From positions 36,195,499 to 36,259,498 of the forward strand of contig CM071568.1 in the NCBI GenBank assembly GCA_036426205.1: a DNA stretch of 64,000 bases, written 5' to 3'. Both the position numbers and the translations under genes were made by a program. The notes under the pieces are model-generated. The model was not told the origin of the DNA. It did not search any database and saw only the letters and a list, made by a program, of their open reading frames with translations. Position 1 is the first letter of the stretch, and each line of letters opens with the position of its first letter. Positions 33,328 to 45,453 of the stretch are shown here, piece after piece. This stretch comes from Ascaphus truei. Lineage: Eukaryota > Chordata > Amphibia > Anura > Ascaphidae.

Positions 33328-33699
33328 ATTTAATCTTTTCACTTTTGCCTTCCAGTTCTTGCATTGCTGTTTCACTGGAGAGAGTCTGGCAGTTGGACTG
33401 TAGGTAATCACGTTTAGGTTTGAATGCGCCTACAGTAGGTTTAACTTCTAGGGATTCTTTGCACCCCTGCATGTCTTCTTCCTGAAAGCTCTCAATTCGA
33501 GGACATCCCAGCCTCATGATAATGAAGGCATTGCTTTTTTGTGAGTTTCCATATGTGGGGGTTGAGGACTTAGTTTGCCATGACAGCATCATTTTCATGT
33601 TGACAAGTACCTTTCCCACTTTAGCTTGTATTTTTTCATGCTTTCATAGTATTGTTAAACCAACCGCACAAGTGCCACTATACATCTTCCTGAACACCC

Positions 33700-34930
33700 C
33701 TTTGTCACCTTCCTTCCACTTTGAGGCAGTGAGATAAGTATTTGAAGGAAAGTGCAGATATTTGCATTCGTGGAGAATCTCTAGGATAGAAAAAAAGGCA
33801 AATGTGTATTTGAAGCTGAGTAGTGAATATCCGTTGCTGCAAAGAAACGTCTGCAAAAGATTACCCACATCTTGACCTGAAGGAACCTGCTAGTGATGCA
33901 ATAGATTTATGAAATCACCCAGTCCATCATTAATGTAACACACTACGTTTGCTTCTTAGAAAGGTCCAATGACACCATAGAAGATGTTCAAGATTGAATA
34001 CATATGTTTTGAACCAGTTATCAAAAGGAAGAGAAAAGTTATCTGATTATATGAATCGACTTAAGATGCTTTACAAATTGTATTAAAAGGAGGAATTTCT
34101 GTGAGAATGACACAATTAATGCGAGGAGCACTTATAACTGATGTAGTAAATTAAATTACAGTAGTTGAAAAATGTAGATTTCCACTATGATTCACTCATC
34201 AGAGAAGAGAAGATTTCAATATGACTAAGGATGCAGAAAAAGGCTGTGTAAAAAAAAAGTGAGTTCAGCTGTTTCTCCATAACAAAATGCTTTGTCTGTA
34301 TTGTAAAAATTTCATATGATTGTAGAATAAATGTGCAGCTATTGCGAATGAATATGGCCACCCCTAGAGCCGAAACAGTTGTGGTGTCAACTGTAGTGTC
34401 AACTGTGGCATAAACCCTAATATAGTATCGGGAAGCTAGAAGAACTTGGTTAAGACAAATTACAGTACAGCCATTAATTCATTAACTCCAAATAAATAAA
34501 TTATCAACTTAAACGATATTTTATTATAAATGTGGCGGGGATGGACATATGGCATGAACTTGTATGAGCCGAAGAATCTACAAAACAACGGTTATTAATT
34601 CTAGAAGACAAGAGGGAACTTTCAATAAAGGAGTGACTGGACCCCAAAGCAGAATCACTCCAATATAAGATTTCAAAAAGTTATCCACAGTTAGTACATC
34701 TTCCCAAAGGATTAGCATGACCTTCAATAATTCTTGTTCAAATTGAAGGAAGATACTCAAAAGCATTACTGGATAGTGATTCAGTCACAATTATTACAGA
34801 ATAAATATTTTACCAAGCTCACCTCAATGTCTGTCTATTCAAAGGATTGTGAATCTAGAATTATGGGATTAGTCACAACAATATCCATATCATAATACAT
34901 ACATGTGCAAATGTAATTTCCAGAGTACAA
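33700..34930 (+). pseudogene. PNMA-type gag capsid, zinc knuckle and protease, copy 1
   Basis: Same content as copy 2 at 38090-39320, where the reading is clearer. Here the order is the capsid-like part (about 33790-34110), zinc-knuckle remnant (CGGDGHM, about 34530-34550) and protease-like part (SKALLDSDS, 34755-34785). One-base deletions break each block. AT content is high throughout. Confidence 0.6.
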
Positions 34931-36236
34931 ACTGGAGTTTCCAATAAAAAATTGATACAATTACTATTAGCAACATTTGGTTGATCTGAATTGTATATTA
35001 GAGATTCTACCTCAATATTGATACATTTGAATGGAAAGAGATCTATTGGGTCACTTGTGCATTCAGTCATCAATAAACATGATCAAGGGTATAGAGTCAA
35101 TAGAAAATTTGTTATTCGCGACCTGTTTTTTTTTGGAAAGTATTATTATTCTATAAACACAAAAGAAAGTGCTTTAGGCGCTACAAACCATAAAAAATAA
35201 AAATACAGAAAATAAAAACTAAATAGAAAATATAACAAAACTCATAGATTTTCTTCATACAATATATAATATTTTAAGTTATGGATATTTCTTCCTTCAA
35301 AAATGTGGTACAGATATGAGATGAGATTAGCTACCACTACGCAAATATATTCATGGGTAGCAGGGAGGATAACTTTTGTGGAGGAATATTTTCTTCATGA
35401 TGTGGGGAGCACAGATCAAACACGAACTTTAAAAGAATAGATAGAACAAGTGCAATAGTTGTAAACTGATAAAAACGTAAACTCTGAAATTAGTCGTGCA
35501 GCCAAAACTCACATGGCCCCCATAGTTAAAAGCAGCAGTATCAATGCAGAGGGCTGTCCAGGAGTACTCTTCAGGGGTTCACTGGCTCCTTCAAAATCTC
35601 TCTTTGCTATGCTGAAGTGGGACTGGTATATGGGAAGCAGGCAGCACTCCCATGGACAGAACAAAGACACACACAAGTTCAGATTGTTTTTCCAAAATAC
35701 GTACATTTATTTATAAACTATTTACCAGGAAGCAATACATTGAGAGTTACCTCTCATTTTCAAGTATGTCCTGGGCACAACAAGTTAATGACAAATACAT
35801 GGTTACAAATACATGGTTAAATACATAGTTACATGAGTGAAAATGGTTAAACATTCATTATATAAGACATTGTATGCACAGTTAAGATCATATACAGTAT
35901 ATTATAGGCGTATATAACAGTTAAAGACGAGATAAATGTGTGAGCCCGCTTTAGTTTTCAAAGGACTTAGACTGGTGGGCGCAGTAAAAGTTCCATGTTG
36001 TTCCAGTTGGTGGAGTGCCGTAAGGAAGGAGGAGCAGCCGGATACTTTGTTGAAACTTGGAGTCAGATATCAGATGATAAGTGCAGCAGTGGTAGGGGTG
36101 AAAGCTTGTGCATGTGGTAGTGAGTGAAAAGGCAACGAAACCTCCACCCGTATTGCATATAGCAAATAAAAAAATCACTTGTGAGCACATTCACATGTCT
36201 GAACAAGTCTGGAATCGCTCTTTCACCATTATCCCC
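34931..36236. other. AT-rich part of duplication copy 1
   Basis: No gene recognised. From 35690 to 35835 lies a repeat whose tail has short units (ATACATGGTTACAA), as at the 3' ends of some amphibian LINEs or SINEs on the minus strand. Confidence 0.4.
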
Positions 36237-36916
36237 CACGCTGCTAGTCTCACGCAGCGGTCTGTTCCTGTCTCCTGTGCTGAAGTGGAGTACTCTCCAT
36301 GTTGACTTCAGCTCCCTGTTTCCTGAGACCGGCTGCTAGTCTCACGCAGCGGTCTGTTCCTGTCTCCTGTGCTGAAGTGGAGGTCCCCCAAGTGTTGTCT
36401 TCAGCTCCCTGGTTCCTGGGGCCTGCTGCTTATTCTCCATAGCAGAGGCCATGTCCTGGTTCCTGCGCTGAAGCGGAGGATTCTCCAGCCCATTCAGGAC
36501 TCTTGCACTGAAGCACTGATTTACCAGTGCTGCCAGGTGGTGTGCCCACTCCAGTCTGCCTACCCTTTCCTGAGACTAGTACCATGGGCCATGGTCACTG
36601 CATGCACAGAGTCCACTCCCACGCTCATGCTCCTAAGCTGAAGTGGTGAACTCCTGACTACCTGTTGCCGAACTCCTGCTTGAACAACGTTTACCCTGAT
36701 GTCTCCAGTCCTGACCCTGGCTTGTTCACTGACGATGCTGCCTTCTCCAGTCATGACCCTGTTACTTACGACTACGAACTTCGTAATCCGGATCAGCCTG
36801 TGCGGTCTAAGGTCGGTGCTTTTACAACCCCACCTCAGCCACGCGGTCCGACCCAGGTTTGTGGCGAGCACAACCGTGACACATGTCTTCTTCTAATTTT
36901 ACTTTGGCCAACAATA

Positions 36917-37676
36917 TTCCTGTAGCCAGGGCTGGTTCTTGGCTACCAGTCTGCCCTCCCTTGCAGTATGTCCTGGTAAGAGCAGACCTTCCAGTACCTA
37001 TCATGAGTTTTCTCAGTACCAGGTGTACTCTTGTGTGGCAGGGGAGGAGGTGGAACCTAGCCTGGGTTCTACCCAATCCTGGGTCAGACTTGGTGCCCTC
37101 CTCCTGGCTGTACTTAAGGGGATTTCTGCCCAAATTTAGTCAGTGCCTCTCCCCACTTGAGAGAGGCAGGTCACACACAGGTTGCCTGAATACTGGCCTG
37201 CCCTGTTCCTCTTACCATTGGGGGTGAGTGTGTACCTTTCCACTGATCCTGATGGAGGATCAGGGAACAGCAAGGACTGCTGCGGGGGCCCTTGACCTGT
37301 AGTGCAGGTCCAGGGACCATCCTACAGCTGGATACCAACCCAGAGATTGCATTGGGCAGAAGCCTGCCGGGACTGCCTTGAGCTGAACAGAATAAACCGT
37401 TCCAGTTATTATACCTCCTGCCTGGTGTGTGATCTTTCTGGGGAAGGAGAGAGGATTGTGTTCTACATAGATCGCCTCCATCCATATGGAGCCTGCGGCA
37501 GATGGAGGCACTGTACCACTAGAGATCTTTGTCGGGTATGTACCCGAGAGCCTGTCCTGGGTCCCCACAAACATCAGCAGACAACTCAGCCCTCCTGCTT
37601 ACCAACAGGTAGCGTTCACCACACACGCTGTAATAGCAGATTCTCCTAGAGACCAGAGGAAACACCATTACATTCC
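36917..37676 (+). mobile_element. Solo LTR B, copy 2
   Basis: LTR 36921-37672, from TGTAGCCAGGGCTGG to CACCATTACA, flanked by TTCC at 36917-36920 and 37673-37676. It is the duplicate of the solo LTR at 32589. AATAAACC lies near 37390. Confidence 0.88.
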
Positions 37677-38089
37677 ATTTAATCTTTTCACGTTTGCCTT
37701 CCAGTTCTTGCAGTGCTGTTTCACTGGAGAGAGTCTGGCAGTTGGACTGTAGGTAATCACGTTTAGGTTTGAATGACAGCCTACAGTAGGTTTAACTTCT
37801 AGGGATTCTTTGCACCCTCTGCATGTCTTCTTCCTGAAAGCTCTCAATTCGAGGGACATCCCAGCCTCATGATAATGAAGGGCATTGCTTTTTTGTGAGT
37901 TCCATATGTGGGGGTTGAGGACTTAGTTGCCATGACAGCATCATTTTCATGTTGACAAGTACCTTTCCCACTTTAGCTGGGTATTTTTTTCATGCTTTCA
38001 TAGTATTGTTAAACCAACCAGCACAAGTGCCACTATACATCTTCCTGAACACCCTTTGTCACCTTCCTTCCACTTTGAGGCAGTGAGAT

Positions 38090-39320
38090 AAGTATTTGAA
38101 GGAAAGTGCAGATATTTGCATTCGTGTGAGAATCTCTAGGATATAGAAAAAAAGGCAAATGTGTATTTGAAGCTGAGTAGTGAATATCCGTTGCTGCAAA
38201 GAAACGTCTGCAAAAGATTACCCCATCTTGACCTGAGAGGACCTGCTAGTGATGCAATTAGATTTATGAAATCACCCAGTCCATCAGTTAATGTAACACA
38301 CTACGTTGCTTCTTTAGAAAGGTCCCATGACACCATAGAAGATGTTCAAGATTGAATACATATGTTTTGAACCAGTTATCAAAAGGAAGGAGAAAAGTTA
38401 TCTGATTATATGAATCGACTTAAGATGCTTTACAAAATTGTATTAAAAGGAGGAATTTCTTGTGGAGAATGACACAATTAATGCGAGGAGCACTTATAAC
38501 TGATGTAGTAAAATTAAAATTACAGTTAGTTGAAAAATGTAGATTTCCACTATGATTCACTCATCAGAGAAGAGGAAGATTTCAATATGACTAAGGATGC
38601 AGAAAAAGGCTGTGTAAAAAAAAAGTGAGTTCAGCTGTTTCTCCATAACAAAATGCTTTGTCTGTATTGTAAAAATTTCATATGATTGTAGAATAAATGT
38701 GCAGCTATTGCGAATGAATATGGCCACCCCTAGAGCAGAAACAGTTGTGGTGTCAACTGTAGTGTCAACTGTGGCATAAACCCTAATATAGTATCGGAAG
38801 CTAGAAGAACTTGGTCTGAAAGACAAATTACAGTACAGCCATTAATTCATTAACTCCAAATAAAAGAATAAATTATCAACTTAAACTATATTTTATTATA
38901 AATGTGGCGAGGATGGACATATGGCATGAACTTGTATGAGCCAAGAGAATCTACAAAACAACGGTTTATTAATTCTAGAAGACAAAGAGGGATACTTTCA
39001 ATAAAGGAGTGACTGGACCTCCAAAGCAGAATCACTCCAATATAAGATTTCAACAAGTTATCCACAGTTAGTACAATCTTCCCAAAGGATTAGCATGACC
39101 TTCAATAATTCTTGTTCAAATTGAAGGAAGATACTCAAAAGCATTACTGGATAGTGATTCAAGTCACAATTATATACAGAATAAATTATTTTACCAAGCT
39201 CACCTTCAATGTCTGTCTATTCAAAGGATTGTGAATCTAGAATTATGGGGATTAAGTCACAAACAATATCCATATCATAAATACATACATGTGCAAATGT
39301 AATTTCCAGAGTACAAAACT
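38090..39320 (+). pseudogene. PNMA-type gag capsid, zinc knuckle and protease, copy 2
   Basis: Three blocks follow a PNMA-type Ty3/gypsy gag-pro. The capsid part (38161-38470) reads LDLRGPASDAIRFMKS, THYVASLERS and, after a frame change, GEKLSDYMNRLKMLYKIVLK, like the PNMA capsid. The zinc knuckle (about 38893-38940) reads YYKCGEDGHMA, stop, TC: the first Cys of CCHC is Tyr, and a stop sits where Arg is usual. The retropepsin part (39128-39310) reads SKALLDSDS (DSG changed to DSD), then IVNLELWGLS and QYPYHKYIHV. No RT follows. The family assignment is by eye. Confidence 0.6.
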
Positions 39321-40656
39321 GGAGTTTCCAATAAAAAAATTGATACAATTACTATTAGCAACATTTGGTTGATCTGAGATTGTATATTAGAGATTCTACC
39401 TCAATATTGAATACATTTGAATGGAAAGAGGATCTATTGGGTCACTTGTGACATTCAGTCATCAATTAAACATGATCAAGGGTATAGAGTCAATAGAAAA
39501 ATGTGTTATTCGCGACCTGTTTTTTTTGGAAAGTATTATTATTCATATAATAAACACAAAAGAAAGTGCTTTAGGCGCTACAAACCATAAAAAATAAAAA
39601 TACAGAAAATATAAAACTAAATAGAAAATATAACAAAACTCAGTATATTATTCTTCATACAATATAATAATTATTTTAAGTTTATGGATATTTTCTTCCT
39701 TCAAAAATGTGGTACAGATATGAGAATGAGATTAGCTACCAGCTACGCAAATATATTCATGGGTAGCAGGGAGGATAACTTTGTGTGGAGGAATATTTTC
39801 TTCATGATGTGGGGAGCACAGATCAAACACGAACTTTAAAAGATATATAGAACATAGTGCAATAGTTGTAAACTGAGATAAAAAGTAAACTCTGAAATTA
39901 GTCGTGCAAGGCCAAAACTCACATGGCCCCCATAGTTAAAAGACAGCATGTATCAATGCAGAGGGCTGTCCAGGAGTACTCTTCAGGGGTATCACTGGCT
40001 CCTTCAAAATCTCTCTTTGCTATGCTGAAGTGGGACTGGTATATGGGAAGCAAGGCAGCACTCCCATGGACAGAACAAAGACACACACAAGTTCAGATTG
40101 TTTTTCCAAAATACAGTACATTTATTTATAAACTATTTTACCAGGAAGCAATACATTGAGAGTTACCTCTCATTTTCAAGTATGTCCTGGGCACAACAGA
40201 GTTATAATGACAAATACATGGTTACAAATACATGGTTACAAATACATAGTTACAATGAGTGAAAATGGTTAAACAGTACATTATATACAAGACATTGTAT
40301 GCACAGTTAAAGATCATATACAGTATATTATAGGCGTATATAACAGTTAAAGACGAGATTAAATTGTGAGCCAGCTTTAGTTTTCAAAGGACTTAGACTG
40401 GTGGCGGCAGTAAAAGTTTCCAGTTGTTCCAGTTGTGGAGTGCACGTAAGAGAAGGAGGAGCAGCCGGATACTTTGTTGAAACTTGGAGTCAGATATCAG
40501 ATGATAAGTGCAGCATGTGGTAGGGGTGAGAAGCTTGTGCATGTGGTAGTGAGTGAAAAGGCAACAAGAAACCTCCACCGTATTGCATATAGCAAATAAA
40601 AAAATCACTTGTGAGCACATTCACATGTCTGAAGCAAGTCTGGAATCCTGCCTTTC
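39321..40656. other. AT-rich part of duplication copy 2
   Basis: No gene recognised. Same minus-strand repeat tail as in copy 1, with ATACATGGTTACAA-type units at 40213-40256. Confidence 0.4.
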
Positions 40657-40755
40657 ACCATTATCCCCAGCATACAGTGCTTCCACTGCAGCAAGGGATT
40701 CTGGGAAATGACATGCAAATGAGCACACAATGTGTCACCTTTTGTCTGAAAAACA
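40657..40755 (-). repeat. Partial copy of the hammerhead-bearing repeat
   Basis: On the minus strand it matches the 41706-41805 part of the plus-strand copy: TGACACATTGTGTGCTCATT, CCCAGAATCCCTTGCTGCAG and CATACTGTGCTGGGG-like blocks. The ribozyme part is not included. Confidence 0.75.
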
Positions 40756-41434
40756 TGTAACAATGTAAAAAATACAAAGGTGTCCCAGCACTCACTGTCT
40801 ATAATGAAAAGCTCTACTACAAGAGTATGTCTGAAATATGCAATAAGTTTTAATGAGAACACAAGGAAAAAATTACTTGGAGCTGCATATCACATTGGAA
40901 ACAGAGTCTTAGGGAAGGGGAGTGGGAAAGGGAGAAAAGGTGACAACACACTACAAAAACAAGAGGGAAAAACACACTAAAAGGAGGAGGGTATGTAAGG
41001 GGGGCAACAACCGTTTCAAGGTACTAACCTCTTTCTCAAGCCTGTTCCCTCTGATCCAAAGGGACCCAGAAGTACTTCCCTATATCGTCACTCCCCTATA
41101 TACAATGCGCCCTGTCCTACAATAAGGAACAACTGAATATCTGATCAGATAAGGCTGTTGGTAATACAGATACAGCAATACAGCAAACGAAGACCAGCAA
41201 TAAAGCAATCAAGCTCCAGTAAAGACCCCTCGTAAACACTTAAATGTCCTACAATAAGGATCAACAGTATGAGATCAGGCAAGGTTATTAGCTACACAGA
41301 AGTAGCAATCCAGCAATAATGGAGAAACATCAAAAGGAGTCCAAGATAAAGCAATATGTGCAAGTCAAGAAAGCAAACCGCCCTTTGCTGAGTCACTGCT
41401 CCTCTGTGTCTCTGCCACTGACAAGCTCTGGTCA
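40756..41434. repeat. Unassigned repeat with a tandem pair and a GAAAC hairpin module
   Basis: CCTACAATAAGGA...CAACAG/CTGAATAT...GATCAG..AAGG units recur at about 41115 and 41247. On the minus strand near 41030, CTTGAGAAAG, then AGGT and ACCT arms, then GAAACGG resembles the hairpin module discussed in the findings. Confidence 0.4.
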
Positions 41435-41870
41435 CAATGGTTTTTCAGACAAAAGGTGACACATTGTGTGCTCATTTGCATTTCTTGTTTCTTGTTGCCT
41501 TTTTCACCCACCATAACTTAAAACGTGATGGTAAACCCTACAGTCTTGTAAAGGAAAAGCCAGCAGTACAACCAACTTCACACTGATGATACCCATTAAG
41601 GTTGAAACATGTCTGTGAATGGTTCTCTGGTTTTGCATCTGATTCCCATGCTGTGCTTTAAAGCTGTGTTAACAGTGAGCATTAGCTTATATGGGCTCTA
41701 TGTAACAATGGTTTTTCAGACAAAAGGTGACACATTGTGTGCTCATTTGCATGTAATTTCCCAGAATCCCTTGCTGCAGTGGAAGCACTGTATGCTGGGG
41801 ATAATGGTAAAATGCAGGGTTGCAGACCTGCCTAAGTCATGTGAATGTGCTCACAAGTGATCTTTTTATT
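41435..41870 (+). repeat. Hammerhead-bearing repeat, plus-strand copy
   Basis: A 46-base block (CAATGGTTTTTCAGACAAAA, GGTGACACATTGTGTGCTCA) occurs at 41435 and 41706, a 271-base period, with the ribozyme-like motif between them. After the second block the copy continues through CCCAGAATCCCTTGCTGCAG to about 41870. The order of blocks is the same as on the minus strand at 63077-63478. Confidence 0.75.
41560..41630 (+). ncRNA. Hammerhead ribozyme-like motif, type I, slightly decayed
   Basis: Core CTGATGA at 41583-41589. Stem II is ACC/GGT (41591-41593 with 41600-41602), loop CATTAA, but T-T replaces the usual G-C next to the core. GAAA is at 41604-41607, stem III/loop ACATGT at 41607-41612, and the cleavage site follows C41613 (GTC). 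Stem I has TTCACA (41577-41582, reading into the core) with TGTGAA (41614-41619), then ACCA (41571-41574) with TGGT (41620-41623), and outer CCAG (41560-41563) with CTGG (41627-41630). The T-T pair probably weakens activity. Confidence 0.65.
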
Positions 41871-42079
41871 TTATATATATATGTATATATAAACATAGCG
41901 AGAGAGTGTGTGAGAGAGAAAATATTACTAACGCGCTGAAATCAAAACCACATAGCATATGGTATAAAGATTAATATACATTTCAAGAACGTGTGCGGTT
42001 GTCACAATCTGTAAATGTGTACACATACACATGAAAATATAGTGTCGTATCTGCAACAATGTGTAGTGTTAAATACCTA
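41871..42079. other. Unassigned stretch
   Basis: Short TATATA tract near 41875 and otherwise nothing recognised. Confidence 0.4.
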
Positions 42080-42379
42080 GGGCTTCATTCTAGTAGCTTC
42101 AGTAACCAACTCAGCGAGGATTTCGAGCAGTTCTCGCAAAATTTGCAAGTTTGCAATTCAGAAAGCCTTAATGAGTTGGCAAACTGATACGGGAGTGCAT
42201 TTTTCCGCGAGTTCTCGCTCCTGGCCAAACTCACCGAGTGGGAGCTTCAAAAATCAAAATAGCGCCATTTCAGATTCTTTCTGAATACCGTGTTAACACA
42301 AATAACAAACTGTTCCATAGGTTCATGTCAAACCTTTCAAGATAGCAGAAAAGTAATCAAAGCTACTAGAATGAGGCCG
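42080..42379. mobile_element. 300-bp MITE with ~19-bp terminal inverted repeats
   Basis: The left end GGGCTTCATTCTAGTAGCTT (42080-42099) is the reverse complement of the right end AAGCTACTAGAATGAGGCCG (42360-42379) at all but two positions. Flanks are CTA and TAG, so a TA or 3-bp target duplication is possible. The interior has no reading frame. The superfamily (mariner or Harbinger-like) is undecided. Confidence 0.8.
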
Positions 42380-43325
42380 TAGTCTTTAGTCAACACTCTT
42401 GAGCACCCTCTAGATCCTAGAAAAGTCCAAATAAATTAACTCTTTGGTGTTGCTGCTGGTGTGATAAAGGCCCTTCCACCTTCTTAAAATTGTCTGAAAA
42501 TAAATATAGTGCACACACCTCTCATAGGTGCTCATTCACTAGACAGTGCTACGTGGCTTAATGCACATTAAATGCCCTTATAACTCGACAGTGCTTGCTT
42601 TGCTATTCACTAAGCTTTTTAACAAGCTTTATACAAGAAGAAAAGGATGTCCTCCGGCACGTACACTCGAGCAATTTTCAGATATAGAAAAATACAGGAA
42701 AATCAGTGTATTCGTGAACAAATTAATTAATTGTATTGTTCAATTACTGGAACTTATGTATTCACAGAAAAAATACTTGTTGTTCCAATTAAAGCTTTCC
42801 AAAATTAATTTCTATATATGATTACGGTTGACTGATTTTAAACAAATAGATTGCAAAGCCAACTTAATTTTTACAGCAAAACTAACAATTGTGGTTAATG
42901 GTCACCTTCAGAATTAATTTGGTTAATGAGGTAAAGGATATATATAGAGTAGCTTTCCCCTGATCTTATAGAGTATGAGAATAGTGATTGCTCCAATAGT
43001 TCTGGAATGCAATATAGAATGTCAGTAAATAAAACATATGAGTTGAACTCTTGCATGGAGTGGGTACAGTAAAGTGATGTGTGAGTATCCATTGTAGAAT
43101 AATGGCAGACTCTCCTGAAGGAAGAAGTCAAAAATGATAAAAATCACCTCGATGTGACCTCATTGGAGAAAAACATTAAAAAAATCCCACTGAAAATAAT
43201 AAATATCATAAACTCACAATTAATCTAGAATCGTTTTCTTCTTAAGATGAATTATGGAAAAAAAATCTTACCTACTCCTAGAGCCTCAATGAGTATGTTT
43301 GTGGCGTGTCCAGCCGCTGGTAGAG
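42380..43325. other. AT-rich stretch without recognised features
   Basis: The 91-residue frame at 42546-42821 has no recognisable domain. I see nothing else. Confidence 0.4.
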
Positions 43326-43587
43326 ATATCCAGATAGAAACAAAAAAGATAGCAGCGAACAGCCGCACATACCACTGTGTCATGTGGTATAAAAATGAAA
43401 CATTTATTTAAAAAAAACAGCATCACCAAAAGGAGGTGTGGGTCCTCCTACGCGTTTTGCACATGAATGTGCTTTGTTAAGGAGCACTTACTTAAATACA
43501 TTTTTCATTTTTATTACACCTGACTCCCTGGGCAGTGTGCTTCTATCTTTTTTGTTTCCACCTGATTTTATAACCTCTATATATCCA
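43326..43587. mobile_element. Small element with inverted ends and a GAAAC-hairpin module
   Basis: AGAAACAAAAAAGATAG (43336-43352) is inverted at 43543-43559. ATATCCA at 43326-43332 and 43581-43587 may be a 7-bp target duplication. On the minus strand the interior has a GCACAT/ATGTGC hairpin followed by AAAACGCGTAGGAGG and then an AATAAA (near 43405). Confidence 0.5.
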
Positions 43588-43931
43588 ATGTTTCCAAATT
43601 GCAGCAGATGAATTATTGCTGTGTTTGCTTGTCACTCAAATGAAACTCAGACGTATTTTCTTATTGGATCAGGATATTAGCTTAGCAAAAATAAAAGAGA
43701 GGAAATCATAGAGCAATACATTTAATAATGGAACTGGTTAAAACAGAAATGCCCTCACAGAACAGCATTGGGGGTTCAGCATCGTGGATAGCTTCCCAGC
43801 TTTCGTTACAATCTCTGTCTCGCCTAGCTCTGGTCCACCAGCAACTCTGCTCTCAATGGAGAAGAACCGCAGCCTCTCTTATGTCTCGGATTGTGTAAAG
43901 CTAAGGAGAGATAAGAAGCCAGTGGTGTCTG
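43588..43931. other. Unassigned stretch before gypsy-2
   Basis: No gene or repeat boundary recognised. Confidence 0.4.
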
Positions 43932-44495
43932 TGTGAGGACCCGGGAGCCGCGTGGACCATTTTAACCTGCCTTGTATCTCCAGCATATCACTGTCTCCGC
44001 GGAGGCCACACCTCCGCTCAACCCCAGTTGGGGATTGGCTTCCTCTAGCTATATATCCTCAGCTGTGCCACTGGCACTTTGGCTAAGCATAGATTATTGT
44101 TCCCTGTGCTTACCTCTCCTGTATTCTAGATCTCCTTCCTTGCCTTGCTTTGTGATTACCTGTGTACCGACCTGGCTTGCATTTGGACTACCGCTTCTCT
44201 GGAGTACTGATCTCGGCTATCCTCGACCCTCCGCTACTCTCCTACACTGACCACAGCTCTGTACCTCGACCATCCTGCTCTCTCCAATCCTGACCTCAGC
44301 TAGCTCCTTCTACAATCCGGACCTCTCCAACACTGACCTCGGCAAGTTCAACGACAACCCTGACTTCTCCAACCCAAACCCGGTTACCAATACCACTCTA
44401 CATTCCGGACGTGACCCCGTGTCTGTGGCTGGTATTTGCCTATTCCAATCTCAGTACCGGGGTCTCGTCTTGTTTGTGGTGAGCACAGCGTAACA
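43932..44495 (+). mobile_element. 5' LTR of Ty3/gypsy element gypsy-2
   Basis: Starts TGTGAGGACCCGGGAGCC and ends GAGCACAGCGTAACA, two bases before the gag ATG. TATATAT (44050-44056) precedes CTCAGCTG, as in gypsy-1. Its last 200 bases recur at 49456-49667 (3' LTR remnant). Confidence 0.8.
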
Positions 44496-44497
44496 GT

Positions 44498-45453
44498 ATG
44501 CTCAGCCCCACAAACATAGACCCAGCTGAGGTGGGAGTTATGGTGGCATCTCATGCCGCTATGTTCCCCAAACTCGAGAAGTACTTAGAGCAGTCTGACC
44601 GTCGCATGGCTCCCTACAGAAGAACCTTCAGACCCTCTCAGGACAGGTGCAACAGGCTTACCTACCCATTTTCTCTCCACCCCTGTCTCCCCCTCCAGCT
44701 AACCCCATATCTTCCGAACCACGACTTGCCACTCTCAGCCGGTACTCCGGAGATCCCATAGAGTGTTGTGGGTTCCTCAACCAAGGCTTTATTCAGTTTG
44801 AGATGACACCCTCCATATTCTTTACACCAAGATCCAAGGTAGCCTATATTATTTCATTACTCACTGACGATGCTTTGACCTGGGCCCCACCCATCTGGTA
44901 ACAGAGAAGAGACCTCACACAAGACACTGGGCAATTCACTAAAGATTTCAGATGTGTCTTTGACACCCCGGGCTGCAAGATTACTGACTCATCCTCCCTT
45001 TTTCACATAACTCAGGGGAATCGTTCCGTGGCCAAGTATGTCTTGGAATTCCGGACAATCTCTTCTGAGACAGGATGGAACAACGAGGCTCTATCTTCTG
45101 CCTTTTGGCAGGGACTCTCGGAACAACTGAAAGATGAACTTGCCACGCAGGAGCGCCCAGCTGACCTGGAGGAGCTCATCGCTGTCTGTATTCGGGTGGA
45201 CCAGCACCTGCAGGAAAAGAGGTCTGAGCGTTCTCGCCTTCATCAGGTACCCAGCAGATCTTCCCTTGTTCATTCCCCTTTCACAGAAGTTCCCGCTGCC
45301 GATGTTCCAGAACCTATGCAATTAGGAGGCAACAAGCTGTCCGTCTCGGAGAAGCAGCGCCGCCGTGCGTCTGGCCTCTGCCTCTATTGCGGCAATCAAG
45401 GACATCTGGCTCTTCGCTGCGCTCTCAAGTCTGGAAACGCCGACTCCCACTGA
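44498..45453 (+). pseudogene. gypsy-2 gag
   Basis: The ATG at 44498 follows the LTR directly. Frames 44498-44761, 44647-44901 and 45028-45453 together give a Ty3/gypsy gag: N-terminal part, capsid core (LTDDALTWAPPIW near 44890; NEALSSAFWQGLSEQLKDEL near 45080-45140), then a basic C-terminus with one CCHC zinc knuckle (CLYCGNQGHLALRC, about 45380-45422). A frameshift near 44650-44700 and a stop at 44899-44901 break it. Confidence 0.85.

Larger units (their letters stand above)
31913..36236 (+). repeat. Direct 4.3-kb duplication, copy 1
   Basis: From the tandem units in LTR G through solo LTR B, the gag/protease pseudogene and downstream AT-rich sequence, this copy matches 36240-40672 base for base, apart from many single-base indels. 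The breakpoint at 36236/36240 joins TTATCCCC to a LTR G tandem unit. It may be a real tandem duplication or a false duplication in the assembly. Confidence 0.85.
36240..40672 (+). repeat. Direct 4.3-kb duplication, copy 2
   Basis: Colinear with 31913-36236 and generally a little longer because it lacks many of copy 1's single-base deletions. It ends at TTATCCCC and runs on into the repeat that elsewhere carries the hammerhead motif. Confidence 0.85.

Noticed and set aside
36240..40672. Independent second insertion of the same elements
   Set aside because: The two copies share the same solo LTR with the same target duplication and the same flanks, so this is a segmental duplication (real or artefactual), not repeated insertion.
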